A stretch of DNA of 64,000 bases from positions 310,001 through 374,000 of the forward strand of contig NZ_BTPE01000001.1 in the NCBI RefSeq assembly GCF_036245645.1, read 5' to 3'. The position numbers were made by a program, and so were the translations under genes. Of the stretch, positions 44,075 through 52,033 are shown piece by piece; position 1 is the stretch's first letter, and each line of letters begins with the position of its first letter. Below the pieces are notes generated by a model. It was not told the origin of the DNA. It was given only the letters and a program-made list of their open reading frames with translations, and ran no database searches. Origin of the DNA: Algoriphagus taiwanensis (GTDB lineage: Bacteria > Bacteroidota > Bacteroidia > Cytophagales > Cyclobacteriaceae).

Positions 44075-45382
44075 TTAGGGAATTCTCTCGATTTTAGCTC
44101 CTAGGGCATTCAATCGATCGTCGATATTTTGATATCCTCGGTCGATCTGCTCGATATTATCAATCACAGAGACTCCATTGGCAGACATCGCAGCAATGAG
44201 CAAAGCTACCCCGGCACGAATGTCAGGAGAAGTCATGCGTATGCCTCTCAGCGGATATTTTCTGTCCAGTCCGATTACTGTGGCGCGATGAGGATCACAG
44301 AGAATAATCTGGGCTCCCATATCGATCAATTTGTCCACGAAAAATAGACGTGACTCAAACATCTTCTGATGAACGAGTACGGTTCCCTTGGCCTGAGTGG
44401 CAGTCACCAGCACAATGGAAAGCAAATCCGGAGTGAAACCCGGCCAAATCTGATCAGCCACGGTTAGGATAGACCCGTCAATGAAAGTCTCGATCTCGTA
44501 GTGCTTTTGTGCAGGGATGAAAATATCATCGCCTCTGAACTCCATCTGAATACCCATCCTGCGAAAAGTCTCAGGAATGATGCCCAAGCGGTGAATCTGA
44601 CAGTCTTTGATGGTAATCTCGGATTGGGTCATGGCAGCCATCCCGATGAAAGAGCCAATTTCAATCATATCGGGAAGCATGGTATGCTCAGTTCCTCCGA
44701 GTTCCTTTACCCCATCGATGTGTAGAAGATTGGAGCCAACTCCTGTGATTTTGGCTCCCATGCGATTCAGCATGTCGCAAAGCTGCTGCAGATAGGGTTC
44801 ACAGGCGGCATTGTAAATGGTGGTTTTCCCTTCGGCCAAGACAGCGGCCATGACGATGTTTGCCGTACCGGTGACGGAAGCCTCATCGAGGAGCATATAA
44901 GTGCCCTTCAGGTTTTTCCCGTCGATATGGAAAATCTCGTTTTTGGCATCGTAGTGGAATTTTGCTCCGAGTTTTTGGAAACCAAAAAAGTGGGTATCCA
45001 TCCTTCTGCGGCCGATTTTGTCTCCACCCGGCTTGGAAAGTTTTCCTTTGCCGAATCGGGCCAAAAGTGGTCCCAAAATCATCACGGAACCTCTTAGTGC
45101 AGAAGCTTTTTTGAGAAAATCCTCTGTTTCCAGATAATCGAGATTGACCTGATCGGCCTGGAATCGATAGGATTCAGGACCTAATTTTTCCACTTTCACC
45201 CCCATGTCCGACAAAAGCTCGATGAGCTTGTTGACATCCCGGATATTGGGAATCTTGTGAATGGTGACTGCCTGAGGGGTGAGGAGTACAGCGCAAAGAA
45301 TCTGAAGCGCTTCGTTTTTTGCTCCTTGGGGTATTATTTCACCTTGAAGGCGTGTACCTCCGGTGACTCGAAAAGATGCCAT
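44075..45382 (-). CDS. murA: UDP-N-acetylglucosamine 1-carboxyvinyltransferase MurA with Cys-to-Asp active site
   Basis: A 435-residue enzyme of the first committed peptidoglycan step, adding enolpyruvate from PEP to UDP-GlcNAc. GAKNEAL near 20-26 carries the Lys and Asn of the active site; LARFGKGKLSKPGGD ends with D121, where E. coli MurA has Cys115 in GGC. The codon at 45020-45022 is GAC, so this is clear in the DNA. RRMDTH and the rest are normal. The Asp form is known to be active but insensitive to fosfomycin. It follows DUF4290 after 3 bases and precedes GT61. Confidence 0.95.
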   Translation of the reverse strand: MASFRVTGGTRLQGEIIPQGAKNEALQILCAVLLTPQAVTIHKIPNIRDVNKLIELLSDMGVKVEKLGPESYRFQADQVNLDYLETEDFLKKASALRGSVMILGPLLARFGKGKLSKPGGDKIGRRRMDTHFFGFQKLGAKFHYDAKNEIFHIDGKNLKGTYMLLDEASVTGTANIVMAAVLAEGKTTIYNAACEPYLQQLCDMLNRMGAKITGVGSNLLHIDGVKELGGTEHTMLPDMIEIGSFIGMAAMTQSEITIKDCQIHRLGIIPETFRRMGIQMEFRGDDIFIPAQKHYEIETFIDGSILTVADQIWPGFTPDLLSIVLVTATQAKGTVLVHQKMFESRLFFVDKLIDMGAQIILCDPHRATVIGLDRKYPLRGIRMTSPDIRAGVALLIAAMSANGVSVIDNIEQIDRGYQNIDDRLNALGAKIERIP

Positions 45383-45385
45383 TGA

Positions 45386-46063
45386 TTATCTGCGTTTTTT
45401 GTGACCGTTGTTTCGGTGCTTTTTTTGATGATGCTTTTTCTTTTGGTTTCTTGATTCCTCCTCCTGATGTGGGATTTTGAAGTCCCTGCGGGTATTGGAT
45501 TCGAAGAGTGCATTTTCTCTCACCTTTTCCAAGTCGATGTGAAGCTTGCCTCGAGAGAGCGTCTTGATATCATCAATGATGATGCCATCGTCGAAGTTGT
45601 CCCGGTTCCAGGTAGAGTGGAAACTCCGCATCAGCTGACCAATGTAGATGATGGCATTTTCCTGCTCCTCATCATTTTCGATTTCAATGGCTTTTTCGAT
45701 CAGCTTTTCAATGTTTCTGCCGTAATGCTTGAATTTGACTTCCCCTCGTGGATAGCCGATTGGAAGTGGCTTTTTACCCAGAAGTTCTTTTTCAGGCTTT
45801 GGAAAAGGCCCATCCACATCCAGTCTGAAATCAGACATGATGTACAGGTCATCCCAAAGTTTCTGATCGTTTTCCAGCTTCATGGAAGGGTTTAGCTGCT
45901 TGATGATTTCGATGATGGTGTAGGCACTTTGTGTGCGCTTTTCCCTATCCTCGATTCCAGCTACATGATCGACGAGCTGTTGGATGTTTTTTCCGTATTC
46001 TTTCAAAATAAGTTGTTGTTTATCAGGTGGTGTATGCTCCATGGCGCTCCCGGGTTTTTCCAT
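45386..46063 (-). CDS. DUF4290 family protein
   Basis: A 225-residue protein (or 218 if started at the second ATG, 46042): EYGKNIQQLVDHVAGIEDREKRTQSAY near 22-48 and KHYGRNIEKLIEKAIEI near 112 are conserved in DUF4290, an all-alpha family of Bacteroidota. The last 30 residues are very basic (QKKKHHQKKHRNNGHKKRR), which could bind nucleic acid. It is found immediately before murA in this phylum and is here too, with only 3 bases between. Function is unknown; link to cell-wall synthesis is guilt by association. Confidence 0.9.
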   Translation of the reverse strand: MEKPGSAMEHTPPDKQQLILKEYGKNIQQLVDHVAGIEDREKRTQSAYTIIEIIKQLNPSMKLENDQKLWDDLYIMSDFRLDVDGPFPKPEKELLGKKPLPIGYPRGEVKFKHYGRNIEKLIEKAIEIENDEEQENAIIYIGQLMRSFHSTWNRDNFDDGIIIDDIKTLSRGKLHIDLEKVRENALFESNTRRDFKIPHQEEESRNQKKKHHQKKHRNNGHKKRR

Positions 46064-46108
46064 TCAAAAGGTAAAAAAAATTCACCAAAAGGAACCCGTC
46101 GCGGGGAA

Positions 46109-48370
46109 TCAGTCTATGATTCTGAGCTTGGCAAAGCTAAGCAATAATGTTTTCTCCCCAAAATGCTCAAATTGGATGGTCGCTTTCCTGTTAAGTCCTT
46201 CTGTTTCAATTTTCTGTACTTTGCCATAGCCGAATTTCGGATGCTCCACGAGCTGCCCGGCCTGTAGGTTATTGGTATTGGAAGGCTTGAAGTCCGGACT
46301 CGGGGTGTGGATTTTCATCTGCACCGGCGTGCGGGTTTCGGGTTGCTTTTTGATTCCGATAAATCCCTGAGCTCCCGGAAGTCCCTCACTCCGCAAGGCT
46401 CCAGGCATTTCTCTGGTGGCAGACATGCGCTTGTTGACTTTGATGGTGGAGGGGTCGACCTCTTCCAAAAACCGGCTGGGCTCACAATTGAGCAAGCGGC
46501 CAAAGCGGTATCGGGTCAAGGCATAGGTCAGGTAAAGTTTGTCCATGGCCCGGGTGGTGGCCACGTAGAAAAGCCTCCGCTCCTCCTCCAAGTCTTCCCG
46601 ACTCTGCATCATCATTTGGGAGGGGAAAAGATCCTCCTCCATTCCCACGACAAACACCTGCTTAAATTCCAGGCCTTTTGAGGAGTGAATGGTCATCAGC
46701 GTGATGGCATCACTTTGATTTTTGTCCTGATCATTGTCCGTGAGCAAGGCGATTTCCTGGAGAAAAGCCCCAAGACTTTTATCCGGATTTTCGGGATTGT
46801 CCACGTACTCTTTGATCGCATTGAGGAGTTCCTGTACGTTTTCGTAGCGGTTGAGGCCTTCGATGGTTTTGTCTTCGTAGAGTTCACGCAGCAATCCGCT
46901 CTGCTTGGCCACGGAGCTCGCCACTTCGTAGGCGTCTTTTCGCTCCATTTCGATCTGGAAGGCCTTGATCGTCGTGGCAAAATCATCCACGGCATTTCCT
47001 GCTCTTCCCGGGAGAAAACTGTGCGCATTTCGCACGACCTCCCAAAGCGGGATATCATGTTCGTAAGCCGCGACGAGCATTTTTTCCACCGAAGTGTCCC
47101 CAATTCCCCTTTTCGGGAAATTGATAATCCGCTTGAAAGCTTCTTCATCTGCTGGATTGACCGTAAATCTCAGGTAGGCCATGAGGTCTTTGATTTCTTT
47201 TCTTTGGTAGAAAGAAAGCCCTCCGACGATCTTGTAGGTCAGGTTCATTTTGCGAAGCGCTTCTTCTATCGCACGGGATTGGGAGTTGGTTCGGTAGAGG
47301 ACGGCAAAGTCGCTGTTGCTGAGCTTTTTGTTGTTTTTTTCTTCGAAAATGGTCGTGGCCACGATCCTTCCTTCCTCATTGTCTGAGGTGGCTTTGATCA
47401 GCTCGATCAGGTCGCCGTCGGGATTGGAGGTCCATACGACCTTTTTGAGCTGAGCCTTGTTCTTGTCAATGATGGAATTGGCTGCTTCCACAATGGTCTT
47501 GGTGGAGCGGTAGTTTTGCTCGAGCTTGACGACAAAGAGGTCCGGGTAGTCTTTTTCGAAGTTGAGGATGTTTTGGATATCCGCTCCGCGAAAGGCATAG
47601 ATACTTTGGGCATCGTCTCCGACTACACAGATGTTTTGGTGGACAGCGGCGAGCTTTTTGGTGATCAAATATTGGGAGACGTTAGTGTCCTGAAACTCGT
47701 CCACCATCACGTAGCGAAATCGCTGCTGATACTTGTTGAGCACGTCCAAGTGGTCGCGGAAGAGTACATTGGTATTGAAAAGCAGATCATCGAAATCCAT
47801 AGCGCCAGCCTTGAAAAGGCGTTCTTGGTATTTCTGGTAAATGGCACACATTTTTGGCTTCATCGCAGCTTCGTCATCCGCTTTCACAAAAGGGTCTGCC
47901 TGATAAGCCTGCCAAGAAATGAGGCGGTTTTTAGCGCCTGAAATGCGTGAAAGTACCACTCCCGGCTTGTACACTTTGTCATCGAGTCTCATTTCCTTGA
48001 CGATGGATCGAATCAGGGATTTGGAGTCGTCGGTGTCGTAAATGGTGAAATTGGATGGATAGCCGATTTTGTCAGCCTCTACCCTCAGGATTTTTGCAAA
48101 AACAGAGTGAAAAGTCCCCATCCAGGTATTTCTGGCTTCCAGCCCGACGAGTTTTTCGATCCGGTGCTTCATCTCATTGGCTGCCTTGTTGGTAAAGGTC
48201 AGAGACAAAATCTGAAAAGGATCGACCCCTTTGGCATAGATGAGATGGGCGATGCGGTAGGTGAGCACACGGGTTTTGCCCGAGCCGGCACCGGCAATGA
48301 TCATGACAGGGCCGTCAGTTCGTTCTACAGCTTCCCGCTGCGGGGGATTGAGTTCCTTGAGGTAATCCAT
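46109..48370 (-). CDS. uvrD: UvrD/PcrA-type DNA helicase
   Basis: A 753-residue superfamily 1A helicase. Walker A is AGAGSGKTR near 27-35, motif II MVDEFQDTN near 224, QNYRST and VLYRTN follow, and LMTIHSSKGLEFK near 560 is motif V/VI region; RRLFYVATTRA closes. The C-terminal 50 residues (QLVEHPKFGYGKV) form the PcrA-type Tudor domain that binds RNA polymerase. It unwinds DNA in nucleotide excision repair and at stalled forks. The DUF4290 and murA genes follow on the same strand; the gap of 45 bases makes co-transcription possible. Confidence 0.94.
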   Translation of the reverse strand: MDYLKELNPPQREAVERTDGPVMIIAGAGSGKTRVLTYRIAHLIYAKGVDPFQILSLTFTNKAANEMKHRIEKLVGLEARNTWMGTFHSVFAKILRVEADKIGYPSNFTIYDTDDSKSLIRSIVKEMRLDDKVYKPGVVLSRISGAKNRLISWQAYQADPFVKADDEAAMKPKMCAIYQKYQERLFKAGAMDFDDLLFNTNVLFRDHLDVLNKYQQRFRYVMVDEFQDTNVSQYLITKKLAAVHQNICVVGDDAQSIYAFRGADIQNILNFEKDYPDLFVVKLEQNYRSTKTIVEAANSIIDKNKAQLKKVVWTSNPDGDLIELIKATSDNEEGRIVATTIFEEKNNKKLSNSDFAVLYRTNSQSRAIEEALRKMNLTYKIVGGLSFYQRKEIKDLMAYLRFTVNPADEEAFKRIINFPKRGIGDTSVEKMLVAAYEHDIPLWEVVRNAHSFLPGRAGNAVDDFATTIKAFQIEMERKDAYEVASSVAKQSGLLRELYEDKTIEGLNRYENVQELLNAIKEYVDNPENPDKSLGAFLQEIALLTDNDQDKNQSDAITLMTIHSSKGLEFKQVFVVGMEEDLFPSQMMMQSREDLEEERRLFYVATTRAMDKLYLTYALTRYRFGRLLNCEPSRFLEEVDPSTIKVNKRMSATREMPGALRSEGLPGAQGFIGIKKQPETRTPVQMKIHTPSPDFKPSNTNNLQAGQLVEHPKFGYGKVQKIETEGLNRKATIQFEHFGEKTLLLSFAKLRIID

Positions 48371-48375
48371 TAGTA

Positions 48376-48403
48376 AGTATCGAGTATCAAGTATCAGGTA
48401 TCA
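48376..48403. repeat. Tandem 7-bp repeat (AGTATCA type)
   Basis: Four head-to-tail copies: AGTATCG, AGTATCA, AGTATCA, GGTATCA. They lie just upstream of the helicase start codon (48370), in a 234-base gap of purine-rich low-complexity sequence between two minus-strand genes. The remaining part of the gap holds no coding frame or hairpin. Confidence 0.75.
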
Positions 48404-48604
48404 AGATTTGAGACGGGGAAGACCGGAGACGGAAGAAGTGAGATGCAGGACGCAAGAAACAAGAAGCTAAATACATCATCAAAGAAAATGCCTTCCAATC
48501 CTTCCACTTCCCAATTCACTCTTCCAAACCCGACTATTTAGAATTTAGTACTGATTAAGTATCTGGACCAATTTTCCAATCTTCAAATCTTTCAATTTTC
48601 CAAT

Positions 48605-49444
48605 TTAAACCTTCCACCGCTTATGGCTCCAAAGGTACAGGTCTGGCTGCCTTTTTATATTTTCCTCCAGCCTTCGGCAAAATTCATCCGTGATGCTGTG
48701 CGGAGAGGCATGATCATAGGGAGGGCTGGCAAGTGGCGCAAATTCAAACCGATAATGTCCCCGCTTCAGTTTGGTCATGGTACCAAAGAAAACCGGAAGC
48801 TCCATCTTTTTGGCCATAAATTCACCGCCTTCGAAGAAATAGGCCGGCCGGTTCAGAAAGTCTCTTTGGTAGCGCTTCTCCTTGCCGGGAGGTCTTTGGT
48901 CTGCAGCCAAATGTACAATTCTCGGCTCAGATCTCATGGTAATCATGCTTTTTCTAAACTCCCGCTTTTCTGTCATCACCCCTCCAAAATGGGTTCGGAT
49001 AGAAAGCATCAATTGATCAAAGAAAGGATTATTCAGTTTGAGGTAAACGGTCTCGGCGGTGACTTTCGTGTTCAGCGCCACTCCGAGAATGGCCATTTCC
49101 CAGTTGAATACATGGCCTGCCATCATCAAGGCACTTTTTCCCTTGAGCACTTCTGCATCGATAATTTCCTGACCGACTACCTGGAATCGCTGCCTCAGTT
49201 CCTTTTCCGAAATCGTGAGCATTTTGATGGTCTCGGCAAAAAAGGCATCGGTGAAATTGCGGTAAAAGCTATTTCGGATGGCCTTTCTTTCCTCCGGGGA
49301 TTTATCTGGAAAGGCATGCCTGAGGTTTTCGTCGATAACTTTTTTGCGATAGCGGATCACATACCTTGCAATCAGGTATAAAACATCTGAAAACAGGTAT
49401 AAAACGGATAAGGGCAGACGGGAAATGAGTCTGAAGAAAAACAT
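48605..49444 (-). CDS. LpxL/HtrB-type lysophospholipid acyltransferase
   Basis: A 279-residue membrane-attached acyltransferase with one N-terminal hydrophobic segment (residues 12-28) and basic surroundings. The catalytic H-x4-E pair is H111 and E116 in GHVFNWE; DQRPPGKEK near 188 and GTMTKLKRG near 230 fit the lauroyl/myristoyl transferase family, which adds secondary acyl chains to lipid A (or to aminolipids in Bacteroidota). It is divergent from the sigma factor gene at 49570. The stop is at 48605, separate from uvrD. Specific acyl donor is unknown. Confidence 0.88.
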   Translation of the reverse strand: MFFFRLISRLPLSVLYLFSDVLYLIARYVIRYRKKVIDENLRHAFPDKSPEERKAIRNSFYRNFTDAFFAETIKMLTISEKELRQRFQVVGQEIIDAEVLKGKSALMMAGHVFNWEMAILGVALNTKVTAETVYLKLNNPFFDQLMLSIRTHFGGVMTEKREFRKSMITMRSEPRIVHLAADQRPPGKEKRYQRDFLNRPAYFFEGGEFMAKKMELPVFFGTMTKLKRGHYRFEFAPLASPPYDHASPHSITDEFCRRLEENIKRQPDLYLWSHKRWKV

Positions 49445-49569
49445 AGCTAAAGATATGCAGGGAAATTTTGGCTTCAGTCCTTAAGCCTTTGCAACAAAAT
49501 AAATCAAATAGACTGACTTTCGGTTCAGACTTTAGGGATAAATTCAGGCTTTGATTACTTTTGAACCTT

Positions 49570-50166
49570 ATGTCTGAAGTACAGCGCAGGAAATATACTC
49601 CGGAGGAGAAGACCGCCATCTTTGATGGGGAGTTTATGCCACACATAGACTCTATGTACAATTTTGCCTTCCGTCTCACCTTTGACGAGGACGATGCCAA
49701 AGACCTCGTGCAGGATACCTACATGAAGGCTTTTCGGTTTATCAACTCGTTTGAGCAGGGAACCAACGCCAAAGCTTGGCTTTTCAGAATCCTCAAAAAC
49801 AGCTTTATCAACGAGTATCGGAAGAAAAGCAAGCAACCTGCCAAGGTAGATTATCAGGAAGTTGAAACTTTCTACAACTCCGATGATGTTGACTACCAAA
49901 GCACTACCGATCTGAGGGCTGAATCCGTCAAGGATATGCTGGGCGACGAGATTTCCAATGCCCTCAATGCGCTGGCAGTAGACTTCCGCACCGTCATTAT
50001 TTTGGCAGACCTGGAAGGATTTACTTACGAGGAAATGGCCAAGATCCTGGATATCCCCATCGGGACTGTCCGGTCCAGGCTTCATAGAGCAAGGAATCTG
50101 CTCAAAGACAAACTGAGAGGATACGCCCAATCCATGGGCTACAATACAGACGAAGAGGAGGAATAA
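49570..50166 (+). CDS. ECF-type RNA polymerase sigma factor
   Basis: The ATG at 49570 is preferred over the TTG three codons earlier, giving 198 residues. Region 2: FAFRLTFDEDDAKDLVQDTYMKAFRF near 27-52 and AWLFRILKNSFINEYRK; region 4: FRTVIILADLEGFTYEEMAKILDIP followed by GTVRSRLHRARNLLK. The gene begins an operon with its putative anti-sigma factor (12-base gap), gmk and nadD. Being first, it probably controls its own operon; the stimulus is unknown. Confidence 0.92.
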   Translation: MSEVQRRKYTPEEKTAIFDGEFMPHIDSMYNFAFRLTFDEDDAKDLVQDTYMKAFRFINSFEQGTNAKAWLFRILKNSFINEYRKKSKQPAKVDYQEVETFYNSDDVDYQSTTDLRAESVKDMLGDEISNALNALAVDFRTVIILADLEGFTYEEMAKILDIPIGTVRSRLHRARNLLKDKLRGYAQSMGYNTDEEEE

Positions 50167-50177
50167 AACGATTACCA

Positions 50178-50450
50178 ATGGAAAAAAACGAACAATCGGC
50201 AGGAGAGCGGAAGCTGCAATGCAGCGACGTGAGCAAGTGTTTTCAGCTGCTGGAAAGTATTCTGGACGGAGAAATGGGAGAGGAAGGCAAGGAAATCCTC
50301 AGAGACAAGCTGGCCAAATGTCAGCCTTGCTTTGAGCACTTTCATCTGGAGCAAGCCATCCGGGAAGTACTCAAGACCAAGTGTACCAAGCAGCCCTGTC
50401 CAGAACAATTGGCTGATTCTATCCGCCAAAAGATCCAAGAAATAAAATGA
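50178..50450 (+). CDS. Small anti-sigma factor-like protein with atypical Cys cluster
   Basis: A 90-residue soluble protein right after the ECF sigma gene. CQPC (C48-C51) matches the end of the zinc-binding anti-sigma (ZAS) motif, but the His usually three residues before the first Cys is replaced by Lys (RDKLAKCQPC); other cysteines are C15, C21, C69 and C74, with H54 and H56. It may bind zinc or switch by disulfide through different ligands. Four bases overlap with the gmk start (ATGA). Binding of the sigma factor is inferred from position and motif. Confidence 0.77.
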   Translation: MEKNEQSAGERKLQCSDVSKCFQLLESILDGEMGEEGKEILRDKLAKCQPCFEHFHLEQAIREVLKTKCTKQPCPEQLADSIRQKIQEIK

Positions 50451-51025
50451 GTAAAGCCTCCGGCAAAGCCATTATCTTCTCCGCCCCCTCAGGTTCAGGG
50501 AAAACTTCCCTAGTCAAGCACCTGATTCAGCACGTCCCCGATCTTGGTTTCTCCATCTCGGCCTGTACCCGGGACAAGCGTGGTAGACATGAAGTACATG
50601 GCAGAGATTACTACTTTTTGAGCATCGCCGAGTTCAAGCAGAAAATCGATCAGAATGCCTTCGTGGAATGGGAAGAAGTCTACGAGGGGAATTTTTACGG
50701 TACGCTCAAGGAAGAAGTGCAGCGCATCTGGGACAGCGGCAAGGCGGTCATCTTTGATGTCGATGTGAAAGGGGGAATCGCCCTGAAAAAATATTTTGGA
50801 GATCAGGCCCTGGCCATTTTTGTAAAAGTCCCAAGCATGGAAGTCTTAGCTTCCCGACTGAATGATCGGGGAACGGAATCTCCTGAATCCCTGTCCAGAA
50901 GGTTGTACAAAGCGGAATTTGAGATGACTTTTGAGCCGCAGTTTGATGTGACGATCCTGAATGACGACTTCGAGAAATCTTCCCGGGAAGCCGTGAAGTT
51001 GGTGTCAGATTTTTTAGCCAAATAG
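50447..51025 (+). CDS. gmk: Guanylate kinase
   Basis: A 192-residue enzyme converting GMP to GDP with ATP. The P-loop is SAPSGSGKTS near 12-21, the GMP-binding region holds STR-like SACTRDKRGRHEVHGRDYYFL near 38-58, and VIFDVDVKGG near 98 and the LID region RGTESPESLSRRL near 145 follow. Length is normal. It overlaps the anti-sigma gene by four bases and precedes nadD by 6 bases, so this housekeeping gene is under an operon led by a regulatory pair. Confidence 0.95.
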   Translation: MSKASGKAIIFSAPSGSGKTSLVKHLIQHVPDLGFSISACTRDKRGRHEVHGRDYYFLSIAEFKQKIDQNAFVEWEEVYEGNFYGTLKEEVQRIWDSGKAVIFDVDVKGGIALKKYFGDQALAIFVKVPSMEVLASRLNDRGTESPESLSRRLYKAEFEMTFEPQFDVTILNDDFEKSSREAVKLVSDFLAK

Positions 51026-51031
51026 GGGTCC

Positions 51032-51598
51032 ATGAAAATCGGGCTGTATTTTGGAAGCTTCAATCCAATCCACATTGGCCATCTGATTATTGCCAATACC
51101 CTCTACGACCGCACCGACTTGGATGAGGTGTGGTTTGTGGTCAGTCCCCAAAATCCCTTCAAAAAGCGGCAGTCCCTAGTACACGAGTTTGACCGCCTGC
51201 GTATGGTCGAACTTGCCATCGAGGATCATTTCCATTTTCGGGCCAGTGATGTGGAGTTTCGTATGCCCAAGCCCAGCTACACCATCGACACGCTGACCTA
51301 CCTGAGTGAGCAGCATCCCCAGCATCAGTTTGTGCTGTTTTTGGGTTCCGATAATCTAAAGCACTTCAAAAAGTGGAAAAATTACGAAGCTATTTTGGAG
51401 CATTACGAAATTTTGGTCTATCCCCGCCCCGGAGATCCGGTCAGTTTTGAGCATCCCAAAGTGAGGACCATTGAAGCACCCCTGCTGGATATTTCGGCGA
51501 CTTTTATCCGGAAGTCCATACAAGAAGGGCACTCGGTCAAGTACCTTTTGCCGGAAAAGGTGGAGGAGTACATCTTGGCTAAGAAGCTGTATCAATAG
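51032..51598 (+). CDS. nadD: Nicotinate-nucleotide adenylyltransferase
   Basis: A 188-residue enzyme adding AMP to nicotinate mononucleotide in NAD synthesis. GSFNPIHIGH at 8-17 contains the T/HxGH nucleotidyl-transferase signature, LFLGSDNLKHFKKWKNYE near 105 fits NadD substrate binding, and SATFIRKSI near 161 is the second ATP motif (ISSTxxR type). Length is normal. It is last in the sigma/anti-sigma/gmk/nadD operon. Confidence 0.95.
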   Translation: MKIGLYFGSFNPIHIGHLIIANTLYDRTDLDEVWFVVSPQNPFKKRQSLVHEFDRLRMVELAIEDHFHFRASDVEFRMPKPSYTIDTLTYLSEQHPQHQFVLFLGSDNLKHFKKWKNYEAILEHYEILVYPRPGDPVSFEHPKVRTIEAPLLDISATFIRKSIQEGHSVKYLLPEKVEEYILAKKLYQ

Positions 51599-51618
51599 CA
51601 ATCGCCCAATTTTTACCG

Positions 51619-51650
51619 TTTGTAAAAAAAACGCCACTCCTGTAATTATC
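51619..51650 (+). promoter_or_regulatory. Candidate promoter of peptide gene 1
   Basis: TTTG (51619-51622), then 20 bases, then TAATTATC (51643-51650), a partial match to the Bacteroidota TTTG / TAnnTTTG pair. The same arrangement recurs before peptide gene 2. The evidence is pattern and conservation through duplication only. Confidence 0.35.
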
Positions 51651-51769
51651 ATTAAAATTAACAGACTAGGTATTGCGCCGACATCGGATTAAACTTAATT
51701 TAGTTTCAACTTTAAAATGAAGCCGTTTTTGGCCAAAAGCTTTTTAACCAAATCAAACTCTTTAAAAAC

Positions 51770-51977
51770 TATGAAAAGAGTATTCTTCGGACTGGCGTTT
51801 TTGGGATCAGTCCTGATGTTCAATCAAGGGGCGAAGGCACAAGATGAAGGACTGGAACCAGGTCCTTGCTACCAAAGAATGTATTGGTGTGGTGATAAGG
51901 TGGAAGCTTTAAATTGTGAAACCTATCAAACTGGTACTAGGTGTTCCAGGAATTACCAACAATGCTACAGCTGTTAA
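51770..51977 (+). CDS. Small secreted six-cysteine peptide 1
   Basis: The ATG at 51770 starts a clear Sec signal (MKRVFFGLAF to about AKAQ), giving a 68-residue precursor and a mature part of roughly 46 residues; the open frame back to 51717 encodes a lysine-rich lead without signal features and is likely leader sequence. The mature part has six cysteines with spacing C-x6-C-x8-C-x8-C-x6-C-x2-C and ends in Cys. The peptide at 53943 has a nearly identical signal but a different mature part. I know of no family for it, though small NVEALA-type peptides beside propeller lipoproteins are a known Bacteroidota pattern. A hairpin follows. Confidence 0.75.
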
Positions 51978-51985
51978 CTAGTAAT

Positions 51986-52006
51986 GAGGCGGTTTGAAAC
52001 CGCCTC
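51986..52006 (+). terminator. Hairpin after peptide gene 1
   Basis: GAGGCGGTTT and AAACCGCCTC form a perfect stem with a single-base centre, followed by TTTCCCTC. It stands 9 bases past the stop and 28 bases before the propeller gene start, so it may terminate most transcripts and let some read into the propeller gene. Confidence 0.78.
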
Positions 52007-52033
52007 TTTCCCTCATTATTTTAGACGATTATA

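Noticed and set aside
48376..48403. Tandem 7-bp repeats considered as a phase-variable control of uvrD.
   Set aside because: Only four imperfect units; helicase is housekeeping, and similar low-complexity runs are common in these gaps. No support for switching.
51900..51930. VEAL within the mature part of peptide 1 resembles the NVEALA motif name.
   Set aside because: In NVEALA peptides the motif lies next to the signal cleavage site, while here it is between the second and third Cys and is missing from peptide 2. Chance match.
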